A program made the translations under genes and the position numbers. Shown here piece after piece: positions 50,832-59,909 of a stretch of 64,000 bases of DNA. This DNA comes from Nitrospira sp. (GTDB lineage Bacteria > Nitrospirota > Nitrospiria > Nitrospirales > Nitrospiraceae), in assembly GCA_013140455.1 (NCBI GenBank), contig JABFSU010000025.1:24599-88598 (forward strand), given 5' to 3'. The stretch's first letter is position 1. Each line of letters opens with the position of its first letter. Under the pieces are notes generated by a model. It saw nothing but the letters and a program-made list of their open reading frames with translations, was not told the origin of the DNA and did not search any database.

Positions 50832-51569
50832 CTAAGCCGGCGCACGCCCGACTCCCCGAAGAAGCTCAGTCCGTTCATCGGCAGAGAGCTCTTTCCAATT
50901 TCCCGCTCCCAACCCGGCAACGCTAATGTGCATGATCCTGACACGGTGCAACCCCGTCACCCGGTAGCCCAACGCCTGACACATCCGCCGGATCTGACGA
51001 TTGCGCCCCTCCGTCAAGATGATACGAAACCGGTTCGGCCGCACTCGCTCCATCCGGCAAGGCTTTGTCTGGCTGCCGAGAATGACGACCCCCTCCGCCA
51101 TATGCTTGAGGAATGCCTCGTCGAACGATCGATCAACATCCACCACATATTCCCGTTCATGACCGAATTCAACCCGCAGAATTTCATTCACGATGTTTCC
51201 GTCGTTCGTGAGCAGAATCAGACCGGACGAATCCTTGTCCAGTCGCCCGATCGGGAAAATGCGCTCGGGATAGCCGATTTCGGCAATGATATTCCTGGGC
51301 ACATGCGACTCGCTCGTCGTCGTGACCCCGACCGGTTTGTGGTACTTGATATAGATGAATGCCTGTCCCCATGGGATCACTGTCCCGTCGCAAGCGACGG
51401 TGTCCGCCCGACTCACCCGGTCACCCAGTGTGGCAACGACCCCATTGACGGTCACCCGGCCGGATTCGATACGATGATCGGCCTCGCGCCTGGAACAGAT
51501 ACCATGCTCGGTAAAAAACTTATTGATGCGGATGGGAGAAGAAGGCGCGGGCTGAACGTCGCGCGACAT
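50832..51569 (-). CDS. RluB/RluF-type rRNA pseudouridine synthase
   Basis: S4 domain INKFFTEHGICSRREADHRIESGRVTVNG ... PIGRLDKDSSGLILLTNDG. Confidence 0.93.
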   Translation of the reverse strand: MSRDVQPAPSSPIRINKFFTEHGICSRREADHRIESGRVTVNGVVATLGDRVSRADTVACDGTVIPWGQAFIYIKYHKPVGVTTTSESHVPRNIIAEIGYPERIFPIGRLDKDSSGLILLTNDGNIVNEILRVEFGHEREYVVDVDRSFDEAFLKHMAEGVVILGSQTKPCRMERVRPNRFRIILTEGRNRQIRRMCQALGYRVTGLHRVRIMHISVAGLGAGNWKELSADERTELLRGVGRAPA

Positions 51570-51582
51570 CGTGGCGAACGCC

Positions 51583-52515
51583 TTAATGAACCCGGCGGCC
51601 GGCTTTGATCCGGCCGAGCATGCGATAAATCAAGCGGGCAATGGCAAATTGCGGGGCAACAAACCCTTCGATCGGAGCGATCTCACTAATATCCATGCCG
51701 ACAATCCCCGGACCGTTAGCCAAGGCCGTGACTAGGTGCAGCGTATCGTACCAGCCAAGGCCGCCCGGTTCAGGCGTGCCCAAGGCAGGAATAATGGCGC
51801 TATCCAGCCCGTCGCAATCGAACGTCAAGTACACAGGTCCGGTACAGGCCGCCACAACTTCAGGCACCCACCGTGCCGCCCGCCCCTCATAGGGACCGGA
51901 TGGATCGAGAATCGACGCGGCAAAGAACGTGGAGATGCTCTTGGTCGTCTTGATCCGTTGGATTTCTTCAGGACAGATCGACCGGATTCCAACTTGGACG
52001 AGCCGATGCCCATCGTCCACCACTCGCGCCATCACACTGGCGTGGCTGAACGGATTTCCCCCATAGGCCTGGCGCAAATCGCTATGCGCGTCGATTTGCA
52101 CCACGCATAGATCGGGATACCGTTTCGCATGGGCCCGGATTGCCCCGAGCGCACCCGTATGTTCGCCTGTGAGGGTCACGAGAAATCGCCCGGTCCCGAC
52201 ATGCGGGGCGACAAATGACTGAATCGCGTCAACCGCTTGCCCGTCCACGCGCCCCTGAAGATCGAGCGTGGTCGCGGTCGCGATGCCGCCCCATTCACGG
52301 AACGGCTCGCATCCGAGCTGCTCATCGTAAAACTCCACCTGAGCGGACGCCTCAAGAATGGCCGAAGGACCGCGGTCTGATCCAAGAATATAGCTGGACG
52401 TGTGTTCATACGGAGCCGGCAGGACATAGACGCCCGCCTGGTCAGGATGACACCAGGGCTCATCGATCCCCAGGAAGTTGTGGTCTTGGCCTTCCCACCC
52501 AGCAGGAAGTGTCAT
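51583..52515 (-). CDS. speB: Agmatinase-family ureohydrolase
   Basis: GEHTGALGAIRA, VVQIDAHSDLRQAYGGNPFSHASVM, LTFDCDGLDSAIIPALGTPEPGG. Confidence 0.92.
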   Translation of the reverse strand: MTLPAGWEGQDHNFLGIDEPWCHPDQAGVYVLPAPYEHTSSYILGSDRGPSAILEASAQVEFYDEQLGCEPFREWGGIATATTLDLQGRVDGQAVDAIQSFVAPHVGTGRFLVTLTGEHTGALGAIRAHAKRYPDLCVVQIDAHSDLRQAYGGNPFSHASVMARVVDDGHRLVQVGIRSICPEEIQRIKTTKSISTFFAASILDPSGPYEGRAARWVPEVVAACTGPVYLTFDCDGLDSAIIPALGTPEPGGLGWYDTLHLVTALANGPGIVGMDISEIAPIEGFVAPQFAIARLIYRMLGRIKAGRRVH

Positions 52516-52576
52516 ACCTGGTCCACCATAGAGGCTGGCGTGGCGTGCGTGCTGCGGGACAACGTGCTCACGCTGA

Positions 52577-53146
52577 TTAGCGGCGAGAGCGCTTGGGGAT
52601 ATTTTCTTCGGGAATAAAGACGGCCAATGCAATGACCGTCGTCCATCGGTCAGGCTTGCCGACCGCCGACTGGGTGATATTCAATGTGCGTACGATTTGT
52701 CCGGCCATCTTGAAGACCTGCTCGCGCTCTTTCCAGGCGATATTCGGATCGAACTCGACCCCCAACGTGGTGGCCAGCATCTGTGCGGCAAGATCTTCGG
52801 TATATTCGCCGGTCTCTTCATCGGTTTCGCCGTGGGCATGGTGCTCGGAGAGATAGCCGTAGGTCTGACGATCCGTGGGAATGGCGAGTCCGATGGATGC
52901 GGACACGAGGCGGTTGCGTTCATTGGTCTCCGATCGGGCCATGACGCAGAAGGTGATTTCACCGGGGTTCAGCAGTTTTTCACCCCGCTTGCGCGGAATA
53001 ATTTTGCAATTCGGCGGAAGAATCGACGAGACCGTCACAAGATTGCAGTAGGCCACACCGGCACTGCGGAGGGCTTGTTCAAAAGAAGCCAGCTTCTCCT
53101 TATGAACTCCCACTCCTCGCGTCAGAAACATCTGTGTAGGTACCAT
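52577..53146 (-). CDS. pdaD: Pyruvoyl-dependent arginine decarboxylase
   Basis: [42 protein letters not shown]; Ser-Ser self-cleavage site. Confidence 0.92.
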   Translation of the reverse strand: MVPTQMFLTRGVGVHKEKLASFEQALRSAGVAYCNLVTVSSILPPNCKIIPRKRGEKLLNPGEITFCVMARSETNERNRLVSASIGLAIPTDRQTYGYLSEHHAHGETDEETGEYTEDLAAQMLATTLGVEFDPNIAWKEREQVFKMAGQIVRTLNITQSAVGKPDRWTTVIALAVFIPEENIPKRSRR

Positions 53147-53263
53147 CGTCGTCGTCTCCCTTGTCTATCCGCAGGCTGACCGCGCTACATTGACGAAAAG
53201 TTGTATTGGGCCGCTGTTGTACCAAGATTGTCCGGGGTTCGCAATATCCTCACAGGATTATTT

Positions 53264-54706
53264 CTACGATCCCCCGACCGGTTCTTTCAGATTCAGAACC
53301 AACAACCGCGGCTCGGTCATATCCTCAATGGCCGCTCGTACGCCTTCTCTCCCCAAACCGGAATCCTTCACGCCCCCATAGGGCATGTGATCCGCTCGAA
53401 ACGTGGGAATCTCGTTGGCTAACACGGCGCCCACTTCTAAATGCCGAAAGGCATGAAAGACCTTATTGATATCCTGTGTGAATACACCGGCCTGCAATCC
53501 GTAGTCGGATTGATTCAATGCCGCGATGGCATCGCTGAACTGCCGATAGGACGACACCGTGACCACAGGGCCGAATACTTCCTGGCAGGACACTTTCATC
53601 TCCGGCTTCACATTCGTAAGCACCGTGGCTTCCAAGACCGTTCCCAGGCGCTTCCCACCGAGCAATACCCGGGCGCCTTGTGACACGGCCTCTTCAATCC
53701 ATCTCTCGACGCGCTGCGTGGCTCCAGGATCAATCAACGGACCAACGGTCGTCGTCTCATCCGTCGGATCACCGGCCTTCAGCCTGGCGACTTGCAGCAG
53801 CAGTTTGGTCGTAAACGTATCGGCCACCGAATGATGAACGAGAATACGCTGGACTGAAATGCATGTTTGTCCGGCATAGCCAAACCCGCCGCTGGCGCAC
53901 CGCTTGGCAGCCAGATCCAGATCGGCATCCGGCTCGATAATCACGCCGGCATTACCCCCGAGTTCGAGCGTCACCTTCTTCTTGCCGCACTTGGCTTTTA
54001 GCATCCACCCGACCGGTGCGCTGCCGGTAAAACTCAGCAATTTGAAGCGGGGATCAATCACAAGCCGTTCCGCGAGCGCATTGTCACAAGGCACCACGTT
54101 CAGTCCGCCGGCAGGGAGTCCGGCCTCCAAAGCCACTTCACCGAGGAGTAACGAAGTCAGCGGGGTCTGCGGGGCCGGCTTGATCAGAATCGGATTGCCG
54201 GCGGCCAGCGCCGGCGCGACTTTGTGAACGACCAGATTGAGAGGAAAATTAAATGGCGTGATACCGACGATAGGACCCACGGGAAACCGGCGAACCATCC
54301 CAAGATACGATTCGGTCTGGGGTGTCCAATCGAGCGGAACGACTTCGCCCGGGATACGCTTGGCCTCTTCAGCCGCAATCGTCAGGGTCTGTACCGCGCG
54401 ATTGACCTCGCGCTTCGCGTCGGCGATCGGCTTACCGGCTTCTGCCGTGATCGTTTGGGCAAATTCATCCCGGCGGCGATAGAGCAGGGCCGCCATATCC
54501 TGGAGAATATTATAGCGGGCATGGGATGGCAATTTCGCCATGACGGGCGCGGCGACCACTGAGGAGGCAATGGCCTCTTCCACGTCGCTTTCACCGGCCT
54601 GACAGACTTCCGCAAAGACGTTTCCCGTGAACGGATTGGTCACGCCAGCCGTGATAGCGCTGCGCTTCCAAACTCCGTGGACGAGAAACGGACGTGGTTC
54701 CTGCAA
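53264..54706 (-). CDS. NAD(P)-dependent aldehyde dehydrogenase
   Basis: GITPFNFPLNLVVHKVAPALAAGNPILIKPAPQTPL ... TLELGGNAGVII ... GYAGQTCISVQRI. Confidence 0.93.
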   Translation of the reverse strand: MQEPRPFLVHGVWKRSAITAGVTNPFTGNVFAEVCQAGESDVEEAIASSVVAAPVMAKLPSHARYNILQDMAALLYRRRDEFAQTITAEAGKPIADAKREVNRAVQTLTIAAEEAKRIPGEVVPLDWTPQTESYLGMVRRFPVGPIVGITPFNFPLNLVVHKVAPALAAGNPILIKPAPQTPLTSLLLGEVALEAGLPAGGLNVVPCDNALAERLVIDPRFKLLSFTGSAPVGWMLKAKCGKKKVTLELGGNAGVIIEPDADLDLAAKRCASGGFGYAGQTCISVQRILVHHSVADTFTTKLLLQVARLKAGDPTDETTTVGPLIDPGATQRVERWIEEAVSQGARVLLGGKRLGTVLEATVLTNVKPEMKVSCQEVFGPVVTVSSYRQFSDAIAALNQSDYGLQAGVFTQDINKVFHAFRHLEVGAVLANEIPTFRADHMPYGGVKDSGLGREGVRAAIEDMTEPRLLVLNLKEPVGGS

Positions 54707-54721
54707 ACGCGCGATCTCCCT

Positions 54722-54985
54722 CTAGGACGAGGCAGGAATAGAGGCTGTTTGAGCCGCATCGGCGGCCTGCTGTTCAGCAACCGCCTTGGCAATAAGTTCG
54801 TCCGTTCCCCAATCACGTACCGCCTCTAGAGTGAAGCTTTCATACGTGGACACCCCGTGGCAGGATGGACAGTCTGGCATCGGCACTTTTCGGTAAAATA
54901 CTTCCCCCAGACAGGACATGCAAACCCAAAACTCAGCCGTCCCCTCATGCTGAGGAACTGACCAGAATGATTGCGTGGAAGCCAT
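54722..54985 (-). CDS. Small zinc-ribbon/rubredoxin-like protein
   Basis: EFWVCMSCLGEVFYRKVPMPDCPSCHGVSTYE. Confidence 0.7.
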   Translation of the reverse strand: MASTQSFWSVPQHEGTAEFWVCMSCLGEVFYRKVPMPDCPSCHGVSTYESFTLEAVRDWGTDELIAKAVAEQQAADAAQTASIPASS

Positions 54986-54998
54986 AGTTACTCCTACG

Positions 54999-55736
54999 TT
55001 ATGGCACGTGTGGATCACGAACAAGCGGCCTGGAGCGTTCAACAGACCGCACGGGTCGAATGAGAGACTCACGCTCTGTTCCTCCGCGTGAATGCGGAGC
55101 ACTCGCAAGCAATCGATCGATTTCTTCGGCAAACATGTCGAACGGAAACGCTCCAGGGATCGCGATCGCAGGTTCTTTCTCCGTAGGGCCGCTCACGGTC
55201 CGCATGAGAATAAACCCAGGGGTTCCGTGAAATCCCCAACGATTGGCCTCTTCCCGATCTTCAAAAATCGACGCAACGTGAGACTTTTCTTTGAGGCAGC
55301 GTTCAAACGTCGCTTGGGTCAACCCGATGGCGACGGCGTGCCGCTGAATAACCGTGTGATCTAACCGCCCGCCCTCTGCGAACAGGCGATCGTGCATCGC
55401 CCAATACTTCCCCTGCCCCCCGGCACAACGCGCCGCCAACGCCGCATCGAGACCGGGCCCCTGGTCAGCGCGAGGATAGTCGCGGTAGAGAAACTTCACT
55501 TTGCCGGTATCCACATAACGGGCTTGGATTCTCGGCCAGGTCTCGCGAAAAAATTTCACACAGTAGCCGCAGGTAAAATCCGAATACTCGATCAGCGTCA
55601 CCGGCGCATTGGCCTGGCCCCTCATGCGAGTCTCCGCTTGACCGGGCTCGTCCTTGGCGCCGGACATAGACGGACACAGGGCAAGACAGCCTGCCATCAC
55701 CCAACCCACCATTATGCCGCGGCGCGAACGATTCAT
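54999..55736 (-). CDS. DsbA-family thioredoxin-fold protein
   Basis: Signal peptide then VTLIEYSDFTCGYCVKFFRETWPRIQARYVDTGKVKFLYRDYP (CGYC); start at internal ATG. Confidence 0.88.
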   Translation of the reverse strand: MNRSRRGIMVGWVMAGCLALCPSMSGAKDEPGQAETRMRGQANAPVTLIEYSDFTCGYCVKFFRETWPRIQARYVDTGKVKFLYRDYPRADQGPGLDAALAARCAGGQGKYWAMHDRLFAEGGRLDHTVIQRHAVAIGLTQATFERCLKEKSHVASIFEDREEANRWGFHGTPGFILMRTVSGPTEKEPAIAIPGAFPFDMFAEEIDRLLASAPHSRGGTERESLIRPVRSVERSRPLVRDPHVP

Positions 55737-56839
55737 GACTGCCGCTTGTCCCGCGCCCGCTGCCGCTCCAACAAACCCATCATCAGCAGCGGCCACACCA
55801 CCGTGGCATCGCTGAGCACTTCGGCAAACCGTCCCCCGTCGGCCGGCGGAACAAACTTGCCCCACGAGATTCCCTCTTGATAGGTGCAGCCGCTTAGGCC
55901 GCCCCAGTAATCCGGTTCGGGACAGATCCGCACGCCGTACTGGAAACGCGGCGGCTTCACATTGAGGCCCAGCCGATGGTTGCCGATTTCGATATAGGGC
56001 CCGACTTGCTGCGCCCAATTTCGCGGCACCCCGCCGCCGATTGTGAAAATCCCGATCTTCTTGGCGGATAAAATCTGGCCGGCATAGCTATTGAGGTCAA
56101 GGTAGGGATTAAAAGACGGGAGGGATTGATGGATGCTGCGCAGCACCGCCAGATCGTCTCCTGGCTTCACCTGAGAACGGGCCTGGACAATCGCCCGTCC
56201 CATGGCCCAGGTCCCCACATCCAAGCCCATTTCAGAATCGGTGTAGGCCGGGATATAGACCGGCACCTTTTTCAGATAGGCACTCTTGAGAATTCCGTCC
56301 CCTTCATACTCTTCAGCCAGTGTTTTCCCGAGCTCACGCGTCAGAATTTCAGAGGAGAGCGGCGTATCATAATTCACGCGCTTCAGCGTCTGCGAGACTA
56401 CCTGCTCCACGTAGTTGAGATTCGACTCCATCTCCAGCGTGTCGTAAACGCGATTGTAGCCTTTCTCGAACAACTCCTCATCGGACATCGCCGGATTGAC
56501 GCGATAATGCGTCTTCCCGATCGACTCGCTCAGACCGTGGGCGATCAGCGCGCCGGTGGAGATAATGCAATGGACCATGCCGCGGTCCACCATCGTGCTG
56601 ATGATCTTGCCCATCTTGGCGATGGTCATGGCCCCGGAGAGCGTCAAGACGACCTTGCAGTCGGGATCCTCGATCATTGCATCGAGTACTTCGAACGCTT
56701 CGCCCAGCCGCCGGCCGCCGAACGCCGTCTTGCTCATCGCAACCAGCAGTTCGTTGAAGGAGCCGATTTTGTCCGGGTCGAGCGGCTCCAGTGCTTCTAA
56801 GCCGTCTTTCCCACCGTCATGAAATTCGCGTGTCGCCAT
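55733..56839 (-). CDS. Deoxyhypusine-synthase-like protein
   Basis: VLTLSGAMTIAKMGKIISTMVDRGMVHCIISTGALIAHGLSESIG ... IGIFTIGGGVPRNWAQQVGPY. Confidence 0.9.
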   Translation of the reverse strand: MATREFHDGGKDGLEALEPLDPDKIGSFNELLVAMSKTAFGGRRLGEAFEVLDAMIEDPDCKVVLTLSGAMTIAKMGKIISTMVDRGMVHCIISTGALIAHGLSESIGKTHYRVNPAMSDEELFEKGYNRVYDTLEMESNLNYVEQVVSQTLKRVNYDTPLSSEILTRELGKTLAEEYEGDGILKSAYLKKVPVYIPAYTDSEMGLDVGTWAMGRAIVQARSQVKPGDDLAVLRSIHQSLPSFNPYLDLNSYAGQILSAKKIGIFTIGGGVPRNWAQQVGPYIEIGNHRLGLNVKPPRFQYGVRICPEPDYWGGLSGCTYQEGISWGKFVPPADGGRFAEVLSDATVVWPLLMMGLLERQRARDKRQS

Positions 56840-57243
56840 AGCCCATCACCGTCCCAAAATATAATGACAAAAGGCGCATTCCTTATACACAACCGTCGCT
56901 AGAGGCGTCAATGAAGCGAGCGCCGCATCGCGGCTGCACACTATTTACATCACGCAGCAGAGAGAGAACCTCTGCGCACACAAACCATGAACGAGAACCA
57001 CGCGCACGACCGATGGAAGAAAGACTCTCTCACAGTGTGATGCCTGATCACCACGAACCATTGAGGATAGCTCCCGATCCGGACAACCCGCATGCGGTGG
57101 AAGGAGGGAGAGATCACAAATACTTTCTCCGCGCGCTACTCTCGGGGACAGCGGCGCGTGAGCGTGGGAGAGAGAGGAGAAAAAGGATGTTCAGGATTTC
57201 GCGGATCGCCGCGGGGAACGGCTCCCGCCAAGCAAGCTCGGGG

Positions 57244-57271
57244 TGGTGGTCCCAACGGGATTTGAACCCGT
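57244..57271 (-). other. tRNA 3'-end fragment (T-arm, acceptor 3' strand, CCA): putative att site / island boundary
   Basis: Minus strand reads ACGGGTTCAAATCCCGT-TGGGACC-A-CCA; no matching 5' half (expected start GGTCCCA) in the adjacent ~100 nt. Confidence 0.75.
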
Positions 57272-57450
57272 GTTTAAAGATGACTACGACTTCGCCCTTT
57301 ATTTTCATAAGCTTCGATGATTTCACTCAGGTCAGAAAGGGGTACGACTAAAACACGAGGGGTGCCCGTGGGAGAATAAATGAGTATTGAGTCGAAATTG
57401 TCTTCGCAACAGACAAACGCTCTACCCTTAAGCGTATCTCGAAGGGACCG

Positions 57451-58047
57451 TTAGGATTTGGATGCATGGAAGAACACTACGTCCCTGGAGATGCTCTGGC
57501 CTGAAGCCACACCAACCTCATTGGGTGGTACGCCAATGGCGGCTGAAAGTTGCGCACATTTTTCCTCTATCCAAGGTTTTCCCGCCTTATTGGTTTCGTG
57601 CTGATAGAACACGAACATCGAACCCTGTGGAAGCGCATCCCAGAATTTACGCGCCTCATGGTTCAACACGTGCTTTGAGTCCCCTCCCCCGTTTTTTGGC
57701 TCAAGGCCGGTGTCGGGATCGAGAAATACAACGCACCGCTCATTGCTGAATGACGCAACATAGCTTAGCGCAGCTCGGAGATAGCTATCTCTCTCGTGAA
57801 GAACGATATCGAAGACCGAGATTCGTGGATGTTGAGAGAGGCTAGTGACGTTCCGAATGTCGCGGAAACGAGATAGAACCTCCGACGGAATTTGATGCCG
57901 CTCACCGTCAATTTCGATGCTGCCAAACTCACTTGGGTTTAAAAAGGCTATTTGAATGATGCGATCAGCTCTGATTCGTCGTGCCAATATCAGCAATACA
58001 GACCATTTTATGAGGTCTCGGTTATCAGAGAACCATTTATCGCGCAT
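57451..58047 (-). CDS. Uncharacterised 'DNRDLIKW...FLDPDTGLEP...FYQH' protein
   Basis: Intact 198-aa ORF with conserved-looking motifs; family not securely recognised. Confidence 0.65.
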   Translation of the reverse strand: MRDKWFSDNRDLIKWSVLLILARRIRADRIIQIAFLNPSEFGSIEIDGERHQIPSEVLSRFRDIRNVTSLSQHPRISVFDIVLHERDSYLRAALSYVASFSNERCVVFLDPDTGLEPKNGGGDSKHVLNHEARKFWDALPQGSMFVFYQHETNKAGKPWIEEKCAQLSAAIGVPPNEVGVASGQSISRDVVFFHASKS

Positions 58048-58208
58048 ACGATTCCAAGGACTCTAACGGCTATGGGATTCAACTTGCGATGCTAAATAAG
58101 ACCCATACGATATTCTGGCAGAGTGAGAGCATAGTCCAAGATAGTTCTCCGGGATTCGTTTCCGTCTCATTGCCGTGAGGTCCTTTAACTGAGAATCGTC
58201 TTCGCTCC

Positions 58209-58580
58209 CTACCTGACATACACGACTCCCGGTAAATCCTTGAGATCCGCATCCCCCGTAACAACTTCAGCCTCCTGATCCCTTGCCGTCGCGTATACAA
58301 TCGCATCGGCCATGGCTAATCCATGTCGCAAACTCACATCAGCGGCTAAAAGTGCAATTGATTCTGTCAGTTGAACGACTTCGGTGCCATTGAGCCGGCC
58401 CGCAAACAATAACGCCGTCTCTTCACCTTTTTCTCGTTTGATCTTCTTGTAGACCTCGTACAGAACGATGGTCGGCGTAATGAGCTGATACCGAGGGGTG
58501 AAATAGGCCGCATAGCGGTCGGCCAGAGGGCCATCGGTGAAGAATTCAATCCACCCGCTGGAATCCAATAAGACCCTCAC
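58209..58580 (-). CDS. PIN-domain toxin (VapC-like)
   Basis: MRVLLDSSGWIEFFTDG ... LAMADAIVYATARDQEAEVVTGDADLKDLPGV. Confidence 0.92.
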   Translation of the reverse strand: MRVLLDSSGWIEFFTDGPLADRYAAYFTPRYQLITPTIVLYEVYKKIKREKGEETALLFAGRLNGTEVVQLTESIALLAADVSLRHGLAMADAIVYATARDQEAEVVTGDADLKDLPGVVYVR

Positions 58581-58786
58581 ACCCGATCCTTCTTCTCTCG
58601 GATATCTTTCGTGGACATACCCTTGAGTGCACCCTTCAGCGATTTCAGCGGCACTTCTGGTACCAGCGTAATGACGCCGCCCTTTTCTACCACCTGCAAG
58701 CGCTGGCTGGGGGTGAGATGGAGCTTGTCCCGAACTTCCTTCGGGATCACGACTTGGAACTTAGACGAGATCGTCGTTGTCGCCAT
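58577..58786 (-). CDS. AbrB/MazE-fold antitoxin (VapB-like)
   Basis: MATTTISSKFQVVIPKEVRDKLHLTPSQRLQVVEKGGVITLVP; 4-nt overlap with toxin. Confidence 0.9.
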   Translation of the reverse strand: MATTTISSKFQVVIPKEVRDKLHLTPSQRLQVVEKGGVITLVPEVPLKSLKGALKGMSTKDIREKKDRV

Positions 58787-59026
58787 ACCTGCCTCCTTAC
58801 GTTTATCGCATCGATCATGGTATCGTCTTACGACTATCCGGTCAAATCTTGCATAGTCCGAGTCTTGATCGGGTCCCCAGGCGAGATTCATCTGAGCATT
58901 GGCGCCTGACTGTCCGACTCCATTAGACGAAAAGATAGCAGCTTGAACTGTAGCAGCCGAAAAGCGCAGCTTCGCCCCCTTTTTTGCACTTCTGATTGTT
59001 CACTTCGCCCGGAAACAGTACTTTCC

Positions 59027-59866
59027 TCATCGGATTACCCTATGGAGCCGTCGAATCACCTCCTCATGGCCAAGGTCCCAATTTACGCCAACCCGATCAG
59101 CTAAACTCGGGCTATAATCAAAGACTTGTTCCTTTCTCACCCCGACCCAGACCGGAAGGAGGAAGTCTTGTTGTTCGATCAACTCGCGGGTAAAGATCGC
59201 ATTGAATTCAGCCTTAGTCCAGCCGTTGTTCCCGAAGAAATGTTCTGAAAGAACAAGGACGCACTTCTTGCACTCCTTTAGCCCCTTCTCAATTGACTCC
59301 CTAAGACGATCGCCTACATTCAACGAAAATTCGTCATACCACACCGGACACATGAGTTGAGACAAGCCTAGAGCGATTGGTCTGGCAACCGCTTCCTTAT
59401 CCCGTGAGTCATGGCATATGAAGGCTAGTGGTTTTTCTAATTTTGAGCGTTCGAGGGCGTACTGCGTTCCTCTTAGGCAAAGGGAAACTCCATTTTGAAG
59501 TGCCTCTAGCCGAAGCTGCTCATAGTTGTCAGCAGGGACACTGGCTTCAGAATAGAAGTAAACCCTCCCCGTGAACATCAACTGTGTGGAAGCAACTAGT
59601 CTTTCTCCGACATAACCTGCCTCGACTGCTACCTCTTTCATGAAATCAAAGATAACATTCAGCCTCTCCAACACGCCCACAAATGCAGCCAGCGGGACTG
59701 CATGGTCTGGGAAGTAACAAGAGATATACTTTGCGTTTGCAGTGAAGTCGAGATGAAGGCGAGCTTGTACTTCAAGCCGCGGTGAGTTCTCAAAGTGCAT
59801 TAAAAGTGGTTTGGCGACATTTAATACATGAGTGAAATCGTTATCGAAATACTCTCGCAGTGATGC
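59027..59866 (-). CDS. TIR-domain protein with novel N-terminal domain
   Basis: C-terminal EKPLAFICHDSRDKEAVARPIALGLSQLMCPVWYDEFSLNVGDRLRESIEKGLKECKKCVLVLSEHFFGNNGWTKAEF = TIR. Start could be 59866 or 59932. Confidence 0.85.
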   Translation of the reverse strand, partial: ASLREYFDNDFTHVLNVAKPLLMHFENSPRLEVQARLHLDFTANAKYISCYFPDHAVPLAAFVGVLERLNVIFDFMKEVAVEAGYVGERLVASTQLMFTGRVYFYSEASVPADNYEQLRLEALQNGVSLCLRGTQYALERSKLEKPLAFICHDSRDKEAVARPIALGLSQLMCPVWYDEFSLNVGDRLRESIEKGLKECKKCVLVLSEHFFGNNGWTKAEFNAIFTRELIEQQDFLLPVWVGVRKEQVFDYSPSLADRVGVNWDLGHEEVIRRLHRVIR

Positions 59867-59909
59867 CATGATTCTAGGACGCCATCTTGAACTTACTTCC
59901 TGAGCACAT

